NCBI GenBank assembly: GCA_964017045.1
Contig: OZ024810.1
Span: 9,417,562 to 9,481,561 of the forward strand
Direction of reading: 5' to 3'
Source: Omphiscola glabra
Lineage: Eukaryota; Mollusca; Gastropoda; Lymnaeidae
DNA length: 64,000 nt
How positions within the stretch are numbered: the first letter of the stretch is position 1; each line of letters begins with the position of its first letter. The notes beneath the pieces are model-generated. The model had not been told where the DNA came from, ran no database searches, and worked only from the letters and a program-made list of their open reading frames with translations. This document shows positions 1 to 12,073 of the stretch, piece after piece. The position numbers were made by a program, and so were the translations under genes.

Positions 1-3000
1 GAGGAGTTTCATTTATTTTCATGATTTTCTTCTTTATTTAGATTTAATTTTAGGTATCCAGAAATGTTATTTTGACCTTTTTTGATTCACATTGTAATAG
101 CGTTTTAAATATATTTTTAAATACAAAAATATTTTTGTATAAACACACTTTTTGAAAAATGTACTAAAAAGTATAAAATAAATGTCTCCCAAAACTTCAG
201 AGTTGTTACAGTCTTATGACTAAACAAGCATGGGGTGCCCAACCTAAAAAAGTTTATTAAAAAATTTTTTATAAAAATTATGTGACAATAATCTATACAC
301 ATGGATAACATGGATACACATATTCATATGGTGACAAAATATAATTTGTAAATGCATGAAAAAAGACAATTTATGATTATGACTTAAATTTGTGAATATC
401 AGAATTATTGATAATTATGATTATTACATGCATAGTGCTTGTGTCCATGCTATTTTAGCATCCCTACAGCGCTCTAATGACCTTTTGATATGGGACCAGA
501 TTCATTTTTTCGATTATATCCATACATGCAAAATACAGCATAGTTACTTTAATGTTTGTTATTTGTACATAAGTCAAGGGGACCCCATATATAAATTATT
601 ATTCATTCTAAATGTGTTTCCATAATTATGAGTCAAGGATCATTCATAATATTAATATATCCATTATAATTAACATAGCTTGTTTTCATCCTTGTGAGTT
701 AGCTGACAGCTGGATTTAACTGTTTGATGATAGATCTATGGCTTTTGAATTTCAAGGAAAAAATACGACTATTTTGATCAGGTTCAGTTTTGCTAAAACT
801 ATTCAAATTTTATTTAGCTTGTTTGTAATATGATACAATATACTTTTGTAAAAAGGGAGTCTATGGGTTAGAACTATGTTTTGATGTCATCCACCTTGTC
901 TTCATTCAATTTTTTATTTAAATAACTTAGTTTGGAAATGCAGAATTTCTTCTTTTTTTAATTTTTTTTTTTAATGAATCCTTTTGAAATGTAATTTATA
1001 AGACCCAAACAACAAACTTGTTTTTAACTACTATAGTAAAAATGTTTGGCATCTAGTTATAGTAAGTAAGTGACAAACCACCACTATTGGTTTAATAGTG
1101 CATAATCTTTAAAACAACATAAATTTGTGAAAAGTCACTGTTTGAAGAAAAAAGCATAATTTTGATGACAATCAATTTGTTGTGGTCAATCTGGTATGTT
1201 ACTGAATTTAAGAATGTTGAATAAACCCAGCTTTAACTACTATGCAAACCCTCACTATCCCTAACTTCTTTGTTCAGTTGTTATTTCCTGGTGACCAATT
1301 GTGACTTACCTCAGTTTTTGAGTTTTTACAATTTTGTGTGTGTGTTTACATGTATTTTTTACTGCTGAAAATTGTTTTTCTTTTACATCTCAAATTCACC
1401 CAGCTATTTCATAACCATTAATAAAGACGTTAATAATGATAATTTTGTTGTTACTGTTTCATGCTGGACGATGTGTAAGGGTAATTTTTTTTATTCCATA
1501 AATATATGGTATTTCTACATCCTCAAATGGATGTAATCAACATGGGATGTAAGCATAAACCTTTTAATATATTTTTAGGGCAGGTTAAAATCTTTTAATA
1601 CTTTTTCTTTTCTTGATTTTATTAATTTTAAAAAAAATTTATTATTAGTAATGTTTCAAAGTTTGATAAAACTTTTTATGTTTAATGTAAGATTTTGTTC
1701 TTAAACTCTTTTCAAGTATGATGCGTGTTTTATAGAAAAATTTTTTTGTTTCTTGAAATATTAAAACCACAAAGTGTGTTGCGTGATATATCATTACTAC
1801 TTAGGTCATTTCTTCCATTGACAATTTTATCTTTAAGGGGAAAAAAATATTTAAATAAAAAGAACTGATAAGGATCTTAAATCATTTTTATATTATATTT
1901 TTTCTAGCTCAGTAAACAAAGCACAATTTAAAACAAGTAAAATATTCATTAGGTAACCCACCATTCACAACTCCCTTGATCCTAACCTAACCTCTCTCCA
2001 GATAGCAGTTTTTTTTCTTTACTTCATTGGTTATCATAAATAAATTGTTTTATAAATATTATCAAACTTATGGCTGTAATTAATACAATTATTAGGAGTT
2101 CATTATCTGGGTTTATATTCTAATATACAAATGTGATTGGGTTACTCAATATTTTTCTTCTCAGTTTAAGCTTTTTATTGCATGAAATTTAAGGGCTTGG
2201 TACTTATTTTTGTTTTGTTTTTTTTTTGTTACAAAAACATTTGTTTTTAGCAAAAAAATTTTTGTAAGACTTAAAAGTAGAAGTATTTAAATTGTTCATT
2301 AATTGGGGTGGGGGGGGAATGGACAAACAACATCTGAACAACGAACAGTTTGATGAAGCACAATCATTTCTAGAGACCTAACTTCACTTGGTTATTGAAG
2401 AATGCCCAGTTTAAGCAATTAATTATTTAAAAAAAAAAAAAGACATTAGCCCTTTTCCAGCTTAAATCCATGCGTAAGTCTTTGATTATAATTGCTTTCA
2501 TTCAATGATAAGGTTTGTTAAAGTTCTCTTTAATCAGGATTTAATTTCTTAATGTTTATGTGACTTTTTGATACTAGTATTAATGTGCACATTACAGGAA
2601 TTTCTGTATATGTTTAAAAATGTAAGTAAATCTGATTCATTTTTGGGATATTTTAATGTTAAATGGGCAGTTTAGTTCTCAAGTAAGTCCTCAAACTTGA
2701 TCATGGGTCCCATTTTGAAATCTCACATTCATTCTTTGTTTCCATTGAATAAATATTTTATCAAAAGACCATTGGTTACACAACTTACAAAAATAGGTGC
2801 CTGTGTCAATAAGTTTTAAATGTTTAGTTCTTATATTATCATCAATGTAATTACAGATTTCTTCACTTGCAAACAGGAGTTAATAATCAAGTAAGCTTTA
2901 CTGCCTCTAAGTGCAGTTTTTGTGTCTGACTTTCAGGATTTCTTTTTTCAAATTTCTTAGATGTTTAAAATTTTATATTTAATTTCAATCAACTTGTTGG

Positions 3001-4780
3001 GCATACAAAGATTTTGATTAACATTGAGAAAAAAATCTTCTGTGATATTATTGAAATTTTGATTTGTTATAATTTAACATACCAATTGAGGGAGAGTAAA
3101 TAAAATGGAATATATAACTAATTTATTTATGATTTTTATTTCTTAAATCTGTATTTTATTTGTGTTTAGTTAACCAGATCTGTATTAAAAGACAACAAAA
3201 AGAGAACACATTTATTAAATGGTAAAATAAAAGAAGAAAAAAAATATTTCCTAAAACCATCCTTAGGACCCAACGGCAATCTTGACAATGCTAATATTGC
3301 ATCAAATTTAATCACCATGAAACAACTACTGCCAGGGTGGGCAACCATATCGCCAACCGACACATGTGACCAATGGACCTCTTAAGTGTGGTGAATTAGT
3401 TTTTACCTAATACAATTTATAGAAGAAGAAGAAGAAAAATGTGTATTTTGACTTCTACATTTTAATGAGATTTCCCTCCTACCTTTCTGTTGGAAAAAAA
3501 AGACCAAAAAATTTTTTTTTTAAAGAGTTACTGTTTAAGCATATGTAAATTAAAAAAATGGAAAACTATTCAGACTAACAGAAATTTTGAGCATTTCACA
3601 GTTATTTTCAATGTATATGTAGCGATGAACTGTGAACACAAGAATCTGTGCAACTTATTCATGAAAATGACCCTCAAATTTCACATAAAAGATTGATGAA
3701 AATAAAATTAAATGGCTTATTTCTTCTTATAATTTTAAGTAGTATTTAAAGTGCTGCAGATTTTACTCTTCATTTGCCACAACTGTGGCTTTTAAAAAAA
3801 ATAAATTTTGTGGCCCTCCGCAGAACCACTGCATCTAATATAAAATCTGGCACTGCTTTTCAATGTCTCTAGATACCGTTATGAACAATGAAACTTTTGA
3901 CAGTTGCAGGATAGAGCTTGGAAGTCAGTTTTTAGAAAACCTATTTGGAAATTTCCTTTTAACCGTATTTTTATTTAACCTTATTAAAACTTAATAACCA
4001 GTATTAAAAACATGAAAAAAAAAAAGTATATTGCAAGTCAACATTGAAAAAAAAAACAACCCATCCAGCAACCATGTCACAGGAACAAATATTAAAAAAA
4101 TTCCCAATAATAATTTTTGACCATAGAATAAAATACTGTACAACACACTGATAAAGTGATATTAGTGGTAGGAAAATTTTGTTAATGTAATTATTAATAG
4201 GGCTTTTAATAAATATTTTTTTTTAATTGTAAGTTAATGCCGCCAGACAGCAAATATAATATAATAATATAGTATAAATAAATAATCAATTAATCCTCGA
4301 TAAGCCCTAATTCTTTCCTGTTTTTTATGTAATGTAGTTTGTAAGCTCAGAATTCAGGGGAGTCAACGTCAGTAAAGTCATGTTTTGGTAGAATCATGTT
4401 TTGATTTCCCCTTGAAGGCTTTGTTTCCAACTTTTAAATATTTAAAATAGCTAGAGCTTAATTATGCTGCCTGCAATTTAAACTGTGTGTAATGCTGCTG
4501 TTATTTTTGCTGTAACGTAAATTATTTTTGCTGTTACGTAATTTCAAATATTAGTTTATTCCAAAATATGTTTTGTTATTTTCGGATATTGTGGATCTCA
4601 CATACCGGAAGTTGACAATTTGAAAGCTATTGTAGTTCATGTCTGCTGTTTTCAAAAAAATGTTTGGGGATTTGCGAACATTACAGTTTTATAATTTATA
4701 TCTGTTTAATTAGGTACTTTTCATCTCAATTACAATAATTAATACTAAAAAGGTCAGCTTATAAAGTATAAACATTTGGC
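1..4780. other. AT-rich stretch without recognisable gene
   Basis: This stretch is strongly AT-rich, with many A and T homopolymers and stop codons in every frame. The few open frames are 60-80 codons and have low-complexity, Phe/Leu/Ile-rich translations with no domain I recognise. A short AAG-repeat tail near 3420-3437 resembles the tail of a non-LTR retrotransposon but has no matching body. Intron or 3' UTR sequence of a gene outside the window is possible but not shown. Confidence 0.6.
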
Positions 4781-4781
4781 T

Positions 4782-4989
4782 AATGTGCTTATGTGGTCTC
4801 TCATCACCAAAACCCTGTTAGGGAGAGGGTCAAAACCCTGTTAGGGAGGAATTTAGGGTTCAGGTTAGAGTGAGGGATAGATTTAGATCATTTTTTCATT
4901 TTAAAAAACGTTTTATTCGTAATTTTAGCAAAAAAAAAATAAGGGGAGTGAATCCACGCAAATGAAATGAGAGACCACAGAAGCACATT
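4782..4989. mobile_element. Short MITE with about 23-bp terminal inverted repeats
   Basis: The ends are inverted copies of each other: AATGTGCTTATGTGGTCTC with CAT following at the left, and its complement at the right, with about one mismatch over 23 bp. TA dinucleotides lie at or next to both ends, as expected for a Tc1/mariner-type insertion, but the exact boundary is uncertain. The interior carries two copies of a 24-bp GTTAGGG-containing repeat (about 4808-4850), then an AT-rich stretch. Both parts recur almost unchanged inside the element at 26009-26866. No coding capacity. Confidence 0.6.
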
Positions 4990-4990
4990 T

Positions 4991-5479
4991 ACCAAAGATT
5001 TAATTATGGCTTTTAGATTGACATCTTACTATGTTTTTACGGCGCGTACTTTTGGAAAGTTCTTATTTATTACTTATTAATAATAATTATTAATATTCGA
5101 CATTTGTCACGTCACTCAACAAATTCAAATAAGAGGAAGAAGAAATACACTTTCACTGGCTGTGTTTGTGACATTCCGTAATAAATGGTAAGTAGGCCTA
5201 CTTCTCTTATTCTTTTTCTTCGCGTTATCAGCACAGTATTCTCCTCAGCCTCAACTAAGTCACTTTCTCTTGTCACCTCCTTTGAATTTTCCCAAGTTCC
5301 CAAGTTACAGCTAAAAATGTCGGTAATCTTGCAACTTGCAGTTCAGGTGCGTATATTATTTCTGATAGAATTTCGTATTATAGCATGTAACTTACATGTC
5401 GTATTCGTCATTAAATTAAATCCAGGCATTGATAGTACAGTGATTAAGTCGTATGCCTCAAATTTTTTATAGTTTTACA
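4991..5479. other. Unassigned sequence, possible 5' exon
   Basis: Less AT-rich than the DNA before it. It has a CRE-like GTCACGTCAC near 5107 and an ATG at 5318 in a reasonable context. That ATG opens a ten-codon frame ending in CAG followed by GTGCGT, which looks like a weak splice donor. Overlapping frames on both strands run 60-95 codons without a recognisable domain. I do not call a gene. Confidence 0.2.
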
Positions 5480-6245
5480 AATGCATATTTCTTCAGATCT
5501 TCAAGCGACATTTGTTTTGTTTGAGCGATATTACCTGCTTTCTTGATAAGTCTTTGTAATCAGTGTTTAATTCCCACAACAACAGGTCATAATGAAGTTC
5601 AGTACAGTAGGCCTCCAATTGTTACACTCTAGAATATGTTAGTAATTTGTTTGTTCGCACTAATATTGTGTCATTGTTAAAGAAAGAAATGTCTTTGGTT
5701 GATGTCTTAATATAGAATTAGGCCGTGGTGATCCCACATTGGTTTATTGTTAATGGTGACACCTAAGTACTTATATGTATGTACTTAAATGACAATGTAT
5801 CTACCTCCTCTATGCTAGATTTTTTATTGTTATCTGCAATTTGGTCCAATACATGAAACATTCATCACAAGAACCTTTTCATCACACCAACGGATAAAAT
5901 GTATAACTAATTTGCAGTATAAACTTTCCCCTTCAGATAATAAGCCAACAATGGTACTGTATCATCAGCAAATTTAATGATTGGAATTGTTTTGCTTGGG
6001 CTCTGGATTTCATTTGTATATATTGTATATAGGACAGGGGACAGAATACAAACTTGTGGCCCCTCTGTACTTATTTCTCTAATAGATGATATTTGACCAT
6101 TCACCTTAATATATTGTGGCCGATGTGTTAAAAAGGTCATAATTAATGCTTGAATACATGACTTAACATTTAACGAAGAAAGCTTTTTATATAATTGGTG
6201 TACTTTGATAGTGTTAACTATTGATGAAAAGTCTAATAAAAGTAC
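5480..6245 (-). pseudogene. Decayed non-LTR retrotransposon reverse transcriptase
   Basis: Read on the minus strand, the segment from 6244 down to 5907 is one open frame with classic LINE reverse transcriptase features: LDFSS at the start (palm motif A region), STEGPQVCILSPVLYTIYTNEI (motif B region, normally GxPQGxxLSP) and IIKFADDT (the catalytic ADD motif). Beyond the stop near 5907 the homology continues in shifted frames with RWCDEKVLVMNV and KYLGVTINNKPMWDHH, the usual thumb-side motifs. At 5490-5560 it reaches IKKAGNIAQTKQMSLED, close to a segment of the relic at 59881-60470, so both belong to one family. Frameshifts and stops make it non-functional. The 5' part and the endonuclease are missing. 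CR1/L2-type group is my inference. Confidence 0.85.
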
Positions 6246-6407
6246 CTAGCATATTTTTTTTAGGGTTCCCTAGGACAGCCTTCCCCAAATGGTGGTCAGT
6301 GGATTGGCGCTGATCCGCAAGCCTTACGTTCAGTGGTTCCTTCAGACAATGTATGGGGGTGAGGGGAACATTTCAGGCCTTTGGGGAGGGGTGGGCGGGG
6401 ACAGTGT

Positions 6408-6592
6408 TAGAGGCGTAGCTAAGTGGAAAAGATGTCCCTGTGTTCCGGAATAGCGGGAGGGACCAAAGTGGGGTGTGATTGTATTTAATGAATACAAAAT
6501 AATGTTTTTTTAGAATTGCAAAAAAAAAAGTGGGGGGGGGGGGGGGAATGGAATCTTGTCCCCTGGCGCCAAAAACCCTAGTTATGTCTCTG
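6408..6592. mobile_element. Degraded hAT-like MITE (GGCGTAGC family)
   Basis: The left end, TAGAGGCGTAGCTA, and the complement of the right end, CAGAGACATAACTA, are degenerate inverted repeats. They match the better-preserved elements at 33174-33338 and 56270-56429. GGCGCC lies just inside the right end, as in the 56 kb copy. No target-site duplication is visible, so this copy is old or rearranged. A long G run sits inside it. Confidence 0.45.
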
Positions 6593-6599
6593 CAAGGGT

Positions 6600-7434
6600 G
6601 GATGGTGAGATGGTCTGGCTAGGTGTCACTTTTTCTTTATGCGGGGGCAATCATTTTATGACATCTGCAGAGTTTTTATCGTTAAATATAGGGTGGCATG
6701 AATACTAGCTACTCCACTAGGCAGTGTATCTATCATCACCGAAATTGGTGACCAGTGCCAGCAATACTGTCATTTTTGGGGGGAAGAAGGGCAGAAATTG
6801 AGGGCACCAATGGCTCTTGAGTGAAATAAAACCAACAACTTACTTATAGTAATCTTTTCTAAATATCTCCAAATTTACCAGACTCAAAAGTGTTATCTTA
6901 GGGAAATCGTATAAAAATAAATTATGAATTTCCCAATATTCAGTTGATTTAAAATGTTTTTTGGAATTTCAAACTGCTATAACTTTCTTCAGATAAATTA
7001 CGCATTGCCTCTTCAATAAAATGTTAAACAATTTTTTTTTAACCAAATCCATATGTTTTCTAAAACTAGTGAAATTAATAATAAAAATGCAAGTTCACAA
7101 AAAACTTTAAAAAGAATACATTTCTACACAAATCTGATTTTAATTTTTTTTTTTTAAATTTGGAACCCAAATGCGTGGAAATATGTGGGGTAGATGTTTA
7201 TTTTTCTGGAAAAAAAAATATATATAAAAAGAACTAGGCCTATATTTAAATTATATACCTTTATGTTAATGTAAAGGTAGTTTAATACCGTGTTATTACA
7301 GTCTTTTTACTTATGAAATTGCAACAAAAAAAAAATAAATAAAAAAATAAATAAAATACCGTTATAAGCGAAAAACAAAACCTAAGATTTCGTCTTGTGA
7401 TAAACCACGCACAGTAACATCGCGAACCCCTCTG
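6600..7434. other. No gene seen
   Basis: AT-rich DNA with homopolymer runs and no open frame or repeat that I can assign. Confidence 0.5.
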
Positions 7435-7439
7435 AAACA

Positions 7440-7506
7440 TAGGAGCCAGAATGATCAATTCATAGACCGTGGGCTCTCAAAATATAGAAGAATAAGAAGA
7501 AGAAGC
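7440..7506 (+). mobile_element. 3' fragment of a LINE with AAG-repeat tail
   Basis: The fragment contains AGGAGCCAGAATGATCAAT, then GTGGGCTCTC, then ATATAGAAG and a GAA/AAG tail. The same 3' end, with its tail, occurs at 31170-31311 (plus strand) and at 60741-61000 (minus strand), where upstream sequence encodes the end of a LINE reverse transcriptase. This copy is strongly 5' truncated. Confidence 0.65.
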
Positions 7507-7669
7507 GGCATATTTTCGGCCCGGTACGATATTTATAATCGAACAGTGTGGCCTCTAACAAGTTCAGCCTTAAATATACGGATCATCCAATAAATTTAGC
7601 CTATTGAGATTTCATAGTGTTCAATAATTGTAATCTGTCCAAGGCATCGTTTTGTATTTATTTTTGTAA

Positions 7670-7988
7670 CGAAGTGGCTATTCGCACCCGGGTACCAGAA
7701 GTGAGGGGTTGGGATTAAAAAAAACTATTTAAAATATTATTGTTGGGTTTGTAAGACAAAATGAGGTATCACCCGCACCCGGGTCCTATTAGACTCAATG
7801 CTATTCGGATGTCATTTGTGATAGTTTATTTTAGGTAAACTGAAGAAGTAAGTTTACAAACGTATAGTCCATTCATCTTTCATTTGATACCAAAATTTGT
7901 CTTACAAACCCAACAATAGTAGGTATTTTAAATAGTTTTTTAATCCCAACCTCTCACTTCTGGTGCCCGGGTACGAATAGTCGCAGCC
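7670..7988. mobile_element. Foldback / Mutator-like MITE, copy 1 (internally deleted)
   Basis: The element begins CGAAGTGGCTATTCGCACCC and ends with GGGTACGAATAGTCGCAGCC. The two halves are long inverted copies containing CCCGGGTACC near each end and TTGTAAGAC further in. The 9-bp flanks TTTTTGTAA (left) and TTCTTGTAA (right) match at 8 of 9 positions, suggesting a 9-bp target-site duplication. Compared with the copies at 18628 and 22892, about 130 bp of the left arm is deleted. Long inverted repeats plus 9-bp duplications fit a non-autonomous Mutator-like or foldback element. No transposase is encoded. Confidence 0.75.
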
Positions 7989-8222
7989 TTCTTGTAAAAT
8001 GACAATTCAGTCGATTTTTAAAAAAAATAAAATATTTTTTCGTTTTATTGTTGTACACATTTTTCTCTAGCGTGTGTGGGGGGCGGTCTTTTCTTGCTCG
8101 GGGTGGGTGGGCAGTGCCTCCACCCCAGAGCGATGCCTGAAAGAAACACTTCTTACGTTGTCGTGCGCTTAACATTAGTCACGAAACTAAAAAATACCTC
8201 GAGTTGTGTACTCCATTAACGC

Positions 8223-8400
8223 CAGTGGTTCTCAACCTTCCTAATGCCGTGACCCTTTAATACAGATCCTCGTGTGCTGGCGACCCCCCAGCCACAAAAT
8301 TATTTTCCTTACTACTTCATAACTGTAGAGCATATGTGTTTTCAGAATGGTCTTAGGCGACCCCTGGGAAAGGGTCGTGCCCACAGGTTGAGAACCGCTG
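8223..8400 (-). mobile_element. SPIN-like non-autonomous hAT element, copy 1
   Basis: The ends are CAGTGGTTCTCAACCTTCC at the left and GGTTGAGAACCGCTG at the right. Inside are GGCGACCCC, AAAATTATTTTCC, CTTCATAACTG and GGTCTTAGGCGACCCCTGG, which match in order the reverse complement of the SPIN (Space Invader) hAT consensus as I remember it. The flanking 8-mers ATTAACGC and ATTTACGC match at 7 of 8 positions, the duplication size expected for hAT. Three further copies lie at 21939, 35408 and 48483. It would need a transposase supplied in trans. The 126-codon frame that crosses it is not a gene. Confidence 0.85.
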
Positions 8401-8765
8401 ATTTACGCATTTTTTGGCGTAACGAATACAAGACCAAGCCATGCAATGGTTGTGGGAAAAAAGGTGGATGCAAGATAACACACAAAACTGTTGGACAAGG
8501 CGACTTAATCCATGTGGCAGAAAGAGATCCTATGGTTTCCGAAAAATCGTGTAAAATTGGACCCACCTTCCCGGTGATGGGGACACTAACGACAAAAGTA
8601 TTGTTTAATGTATGTGTTTTGCCCCACGCTTTTTTTTATTATAAAATCATATGACTAACAACTCTGACGTTTTGGTGTACATTCATTTTACACTTTTTAG
8701 TGCCTGTTTGGAAAAACGTGTGTTTTTAATACTATTTTATATTTCCATAACACAGATCTAGAGTT

Positions 8766-8830
8766 CGGTCTTGTCGTGTCGGTCTTGTCGTGTCGGTCTT
8801 GTCGTGTCGGTCTTGTCGTGTCGGTCTTGT
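8766..8830. repeat. 14-bp tandem repeat
   Basis: CGGTCTTGTCGTGT is repeated about 4.5 times with no internal variation. Confidence 0.9.
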
Positions 8831-9430
8831 ATCGTACTTGTTGTTCGTTGCTATGGGTTTATTTTGCAGTCCATTATTATTTTATACTATGATAACTTTA
8901 AAGAGGATTGTTGGCATTAAAATTTGAAGTTATTTGTATCATTCTGACCAAATTATCATAAAATGTCACCTTTTAACCTTTTTCCCGAAAGTTCCACTCC
9001 CTCGAGATTATTTTGCTAAGGTAACATAACCCTGAACTCTTAATTCCTGGAATGTGTATTGTTTTCCGCCGTATCAGGAACCCCCGATGATATCACGTAG
9101 ATTACAAAGTCGCTGCCTTAGAACAACAGGGGCACCTCATTAACGTCTCTGTTTGTCTATTACCTTATCTGTTGAGGCTGACACGCTGATAACAATTATT
9201 TGATGAGCGCTCATCGATTTCAATTAGAGTACTCTATGGCATACGTGTTTGGTCAAGTTTTAATAAATGTCATCTGAAATCTTGTAATGGAATGACCATT
9301 AGAGATCTATTTTGTCCAGGACACAACGAAATAGATTCAGTGATAAAGAGTGTTCTGCACATGCTTTCGGGGTAACAAAATAGTCAATAAATGTGCACGT
9401 GCGTACACTTTATATATATGTTCTTAATTA

Positions 9431-9605
9431 GTGGCACAGGAAAGGGTATGTGGAGTGGGCGGTCCGCTTCGTGTGGCCTTTTTTTCTATATTTGTAGAGG
9501 TGGCATTTATGGCCACCTGCGGAGTTTTTTCGTGGAAGGTAGGGGGGGGCGTTAAAAATCTTGACCCGCCCTGGGTGGCACTTACACTAGCGGCTCCCCT
9601 GCTCT
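9431..9605. mobile_element. Possible degraded MITE
   Basis: Both ends are GC-rich and roughly inverted (GTGGGCGGTCCGC...GTGGCC at the left, GACCCGCCCTGGGTGGCAC at the right), around a GGTGGCATTTATGGCCACC palindromic patch. The organisation resembles hAT-type MITEs whose ends read GCCCGCCC...GGTGGCAC. No clear duplication flanks it, so the call is weak. The overlapping 60-80 codon frames on each strand are not genes. Confidence 0.3.
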
Positions 9606-9830
9606 TGATATAGGTTGATTCACCAATGGACTTTATACACGGCGATTCACACAGCTCTTGCGTACACATCGATTCACTAGCTGCTCTTGAATTAAAGTCT
9701 ATTCACCACTACTCTTGAATTAAAGGCTATTCACCACTACTCTTGAACTGAAGACGATTTCCCACTGCTCTCGTTAAACACCAAGATTACCTTTGCTCTT
9801 GCATTCACCCAATTTCACCAGTGGTCTTGC
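9601..9830. repeat. 29-bp degenerate minisatellite
   Basis: About eight diverged units of the form CTCTTGAATTAAAGGC followed by TATTCACCACTA. The central three units are the best conserved. Confidence 0.75.
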
Positions 9831-10706
9831 GGTGATCAGACTCAGCAAACGCTCAGCATTGCCGCCGGAAAGTCAATGCCGCCGGCTAGTCTAATTTGGT
9901 AGGTATCAGATTAAAAAGAGGTAAAATTTATTTTGTGTCACAGCTTATACAAATCCAACCGTCAGATCTGCTGGTTAGCTCTCGCATAAGATCACTCCTC
10001 TAGAATGCGTTGTGCGAACTCAAGCGTTCGGCCGACGCTATGGATCCGGCGCCCTATTGGAATTAGGATCTATATGAACTTGGGCAACAGAGCGAAGGCA
10101 TGGAAGGAAGACACCGGCTGCTCCGTGCGGCCTACAGCGTACCAAGTCCTGAAAGCCCGGCCCAAGTCCTGAAAGCCCGGCCCAAGTTCTGGAAGCGTTC
10201 TTAAAGGCCAAGTGGGGTGGTCACGTGTTGAAAAGTGAACCTCGCAGACGGGCGAAAAGTTTGGGACTCATAGATAAACTGTCGGGAAAGGGTAAGCAGA
10301 AAAAACTCAAACCCCTTAAAAACAGCAGATGGCAGGCGAGTAGTGCAAAGCGCGCACGGGCGCTTAATAAACACTTTTCAAAATTTAGGAGAGACAAAAG
10401 CCAGAGAGACTGACGAAGGTCGAATTATCAAACGTCTGGGGAAAAAAAAGGAGCTCGAACCTAACGGATGGGAAGTTTTAAGGACATTTCACAGAGTTGA
10501 AAGAATTGTGAACGGCACTAGACAATTGCAGGTCAGCCAAAGCACCGGTTTCAGACAAAAAATCCATAATAAAATTATTAACAAAAGCGAGACGAACACC
10601 TTTGGATCGGATAAACAAAACCTGGACAACAGACAACCAGCCGAAGTCGTGTAAAAGGCAACAATAATCCATATTCCTAAAGATGTTAATCCAAGAAACC
10701 CTCTAA
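9831..10706 (+). other. Region with two short basic open frames, origin unknown
   Basis: This segment is richer in GC than its surroundings. It holds two overlapping plus-strand frames, 10225-10413 and 10343-10654. Both translate into Lys/Arg-rich, hydrophilic protein (for example KLSGKGKQKKLKPLKNSRW and RLGKKKELEPNGWEVLRTF) without a domain I recognise. A directly repeated AAGTCCTGAAAGCCCGGCCC lies at about 10144-10182. It leads directly into the GC-rich dispersed repeat at 10707. It could be the 5' or gag-like part of a retroelement or a decayed host exon. Neither is demonstrated. Confidence 0.3.
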
Positions 10707-11064
10707 TCGAGCCCGAGCACTTAATACCCCCCGGCACACCTCCACACGGGTTAGACGTCGGGTTTCCCCGCCGACAGACTGTGCGGCGGCACACCGGGAA
10801 CCTCTCCCCGCCCTGGGGGACGTCCGGTCGACCGAGAACACTGCGTTTAAAGCGTTTGTTGTCCACTCTCCCAAGGGTCAGGACGGGTTTGCTTCCACTT
10901 CGGAGGGAAAGTGTTGCGTTACCACCCCCACCGCCCAGGGAGTCTTTCTGTCGGGACGGAAAGCTGGGACGAAACGGTTGCCTAGGAGCGGCTTTCTCAC
11001 GGCCGCGTAGCTAAAATCATCGGCATGGGTTTTGGCCGCCACCCAAGCATCATATCCATCAACG
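10707..11064 (+). repeat. GC-rich dispersed repeat, copy 1
   Basis: This is about 350 bp of GC-rich sequence homologous to 48735-49097. Shared blocks include GTCGACCGA, CTGCGTTTAAAGC, GGGTCAGGACGGGTTTGCTT, GTTGCGTTACCACCC, GGGACGAAACGGTTGCCTAG, GCTAAAATCATCGGCATGGG and ATCAACGGCAAC. Indels between the copies do not preserve a reading frame, so it is probably not coding. No terminal inverted repeats or duplications are visible. A retrotransposon UTR or an unclassified SINE-like element are the main options. Confidence 0.7.
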
Positions 11065-11805
11065 GCAACTAACTTACTCTTCTACAACATGATGCGACCC
11101 AGTTATAGCGACCCCTTGTGGAGACTTGCACGAAGTGAACAAAGCATCATAGGGCTTGTCATTTCTCAGACCGGAAAACGTCATAGCGCACTACGTAATG
11201 TTACTATTTTTAGAACGGCGGACAAATAAATCTGAAAACACCGTAGTGTAACACGGTATACAACGAATAATTTTTTCTACAACTAGTCCCCAATACTAAA
11301 CAAAAAATGAAATTGGAATGATAATCAAAATGTTAGTTCACAAACTTTTTTGTCTTTCTTTTAGCTTTCTACTAGATTGTCATATAAAAAAAAAATCATT
11401 AAAATAAAAATGAATGCAAATGGGCGGGGCAGATTGTTTATTATTCTGAAAATAAAAAGATAAAAAACAGTCGGCAATTTAATAACTATAGGCTAAGATT
11501 TTTTAAAACTATGTTACTTAGGAAACTCTGTTACACAAGTAGCAAATTTAAAGAAAACACAAATAAACACAATAATAATCGATGAAAAGTGCCCTATTTG
11601 TAAGCACCCGTTAAATTCTTAATTTTTGTTTTTAAAATATCAATTTTTGTAAGTGTTCGTGCTATATATTAAAAGATGCCCAAGATTTCGTACACCCTTT
11701 CACCTAGGAATCTACACAAATACTACTGATGGACTTTGGGTGCAGGTCAAGCGTAAATTGGCCTGTTTCCAAACTACTTCATTGTGTGCTTTCCAGTGGC
11801 GCTTT
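11065..11805. other. No gene seen
   Basis: AT-rich sequence with short frames only. No repeat or element assigned. Confidence 0.5.
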
Positions 11806-11990
11806 CACTTACACACACACACAAACACACACACACAAACAAACAAAAAAACACAAACATACACACACAAACAAAGAAACACACATACACAAACTCACAG
11901 ACCAACCAACCAACAAACCCACCCACACACAACCCAACACACAGAGAGAGAGAGAGAGAGAGTAAGAAAGAGAGAGACACACACACAACT
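11806..11990. repeat. AC/GA-rich compound microsatellite
   Basis: Imperfect (AC)n and ACAA tracts pass into a short (GA)n tract and then AC again. The open frames here on both strands, with His/Thr-rich or Cys/Val/Leu-rich translations, are products of the repeat and not genes. Confidence 0.95.
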
Positions 11991-12073
11991 TGAACATGTT
12001 TCCGACAGTTGTTAAGTGACTATTATCACATTTGACCATTCACTCATGGTAAAACATTATTAAACTGGCATTC

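Noticed and set aside
3366..3440. LINE 3' end from an AAG-rich tail
   Set aside because: The tail resembles the LINE at 60741, but the preceding sequence does not match any copy.
8274..8654. 126-codon plus-strand frame
   Set aside because: It starts inside a SPIN-like hAT element and runs into flanking AT-rich sequence. No domain is visible.
11653..12039. Overlapping open frames on both strands with His/Thr or Cys/Val repeats
   Set aside because: Products of the AC/GA microsatellite.
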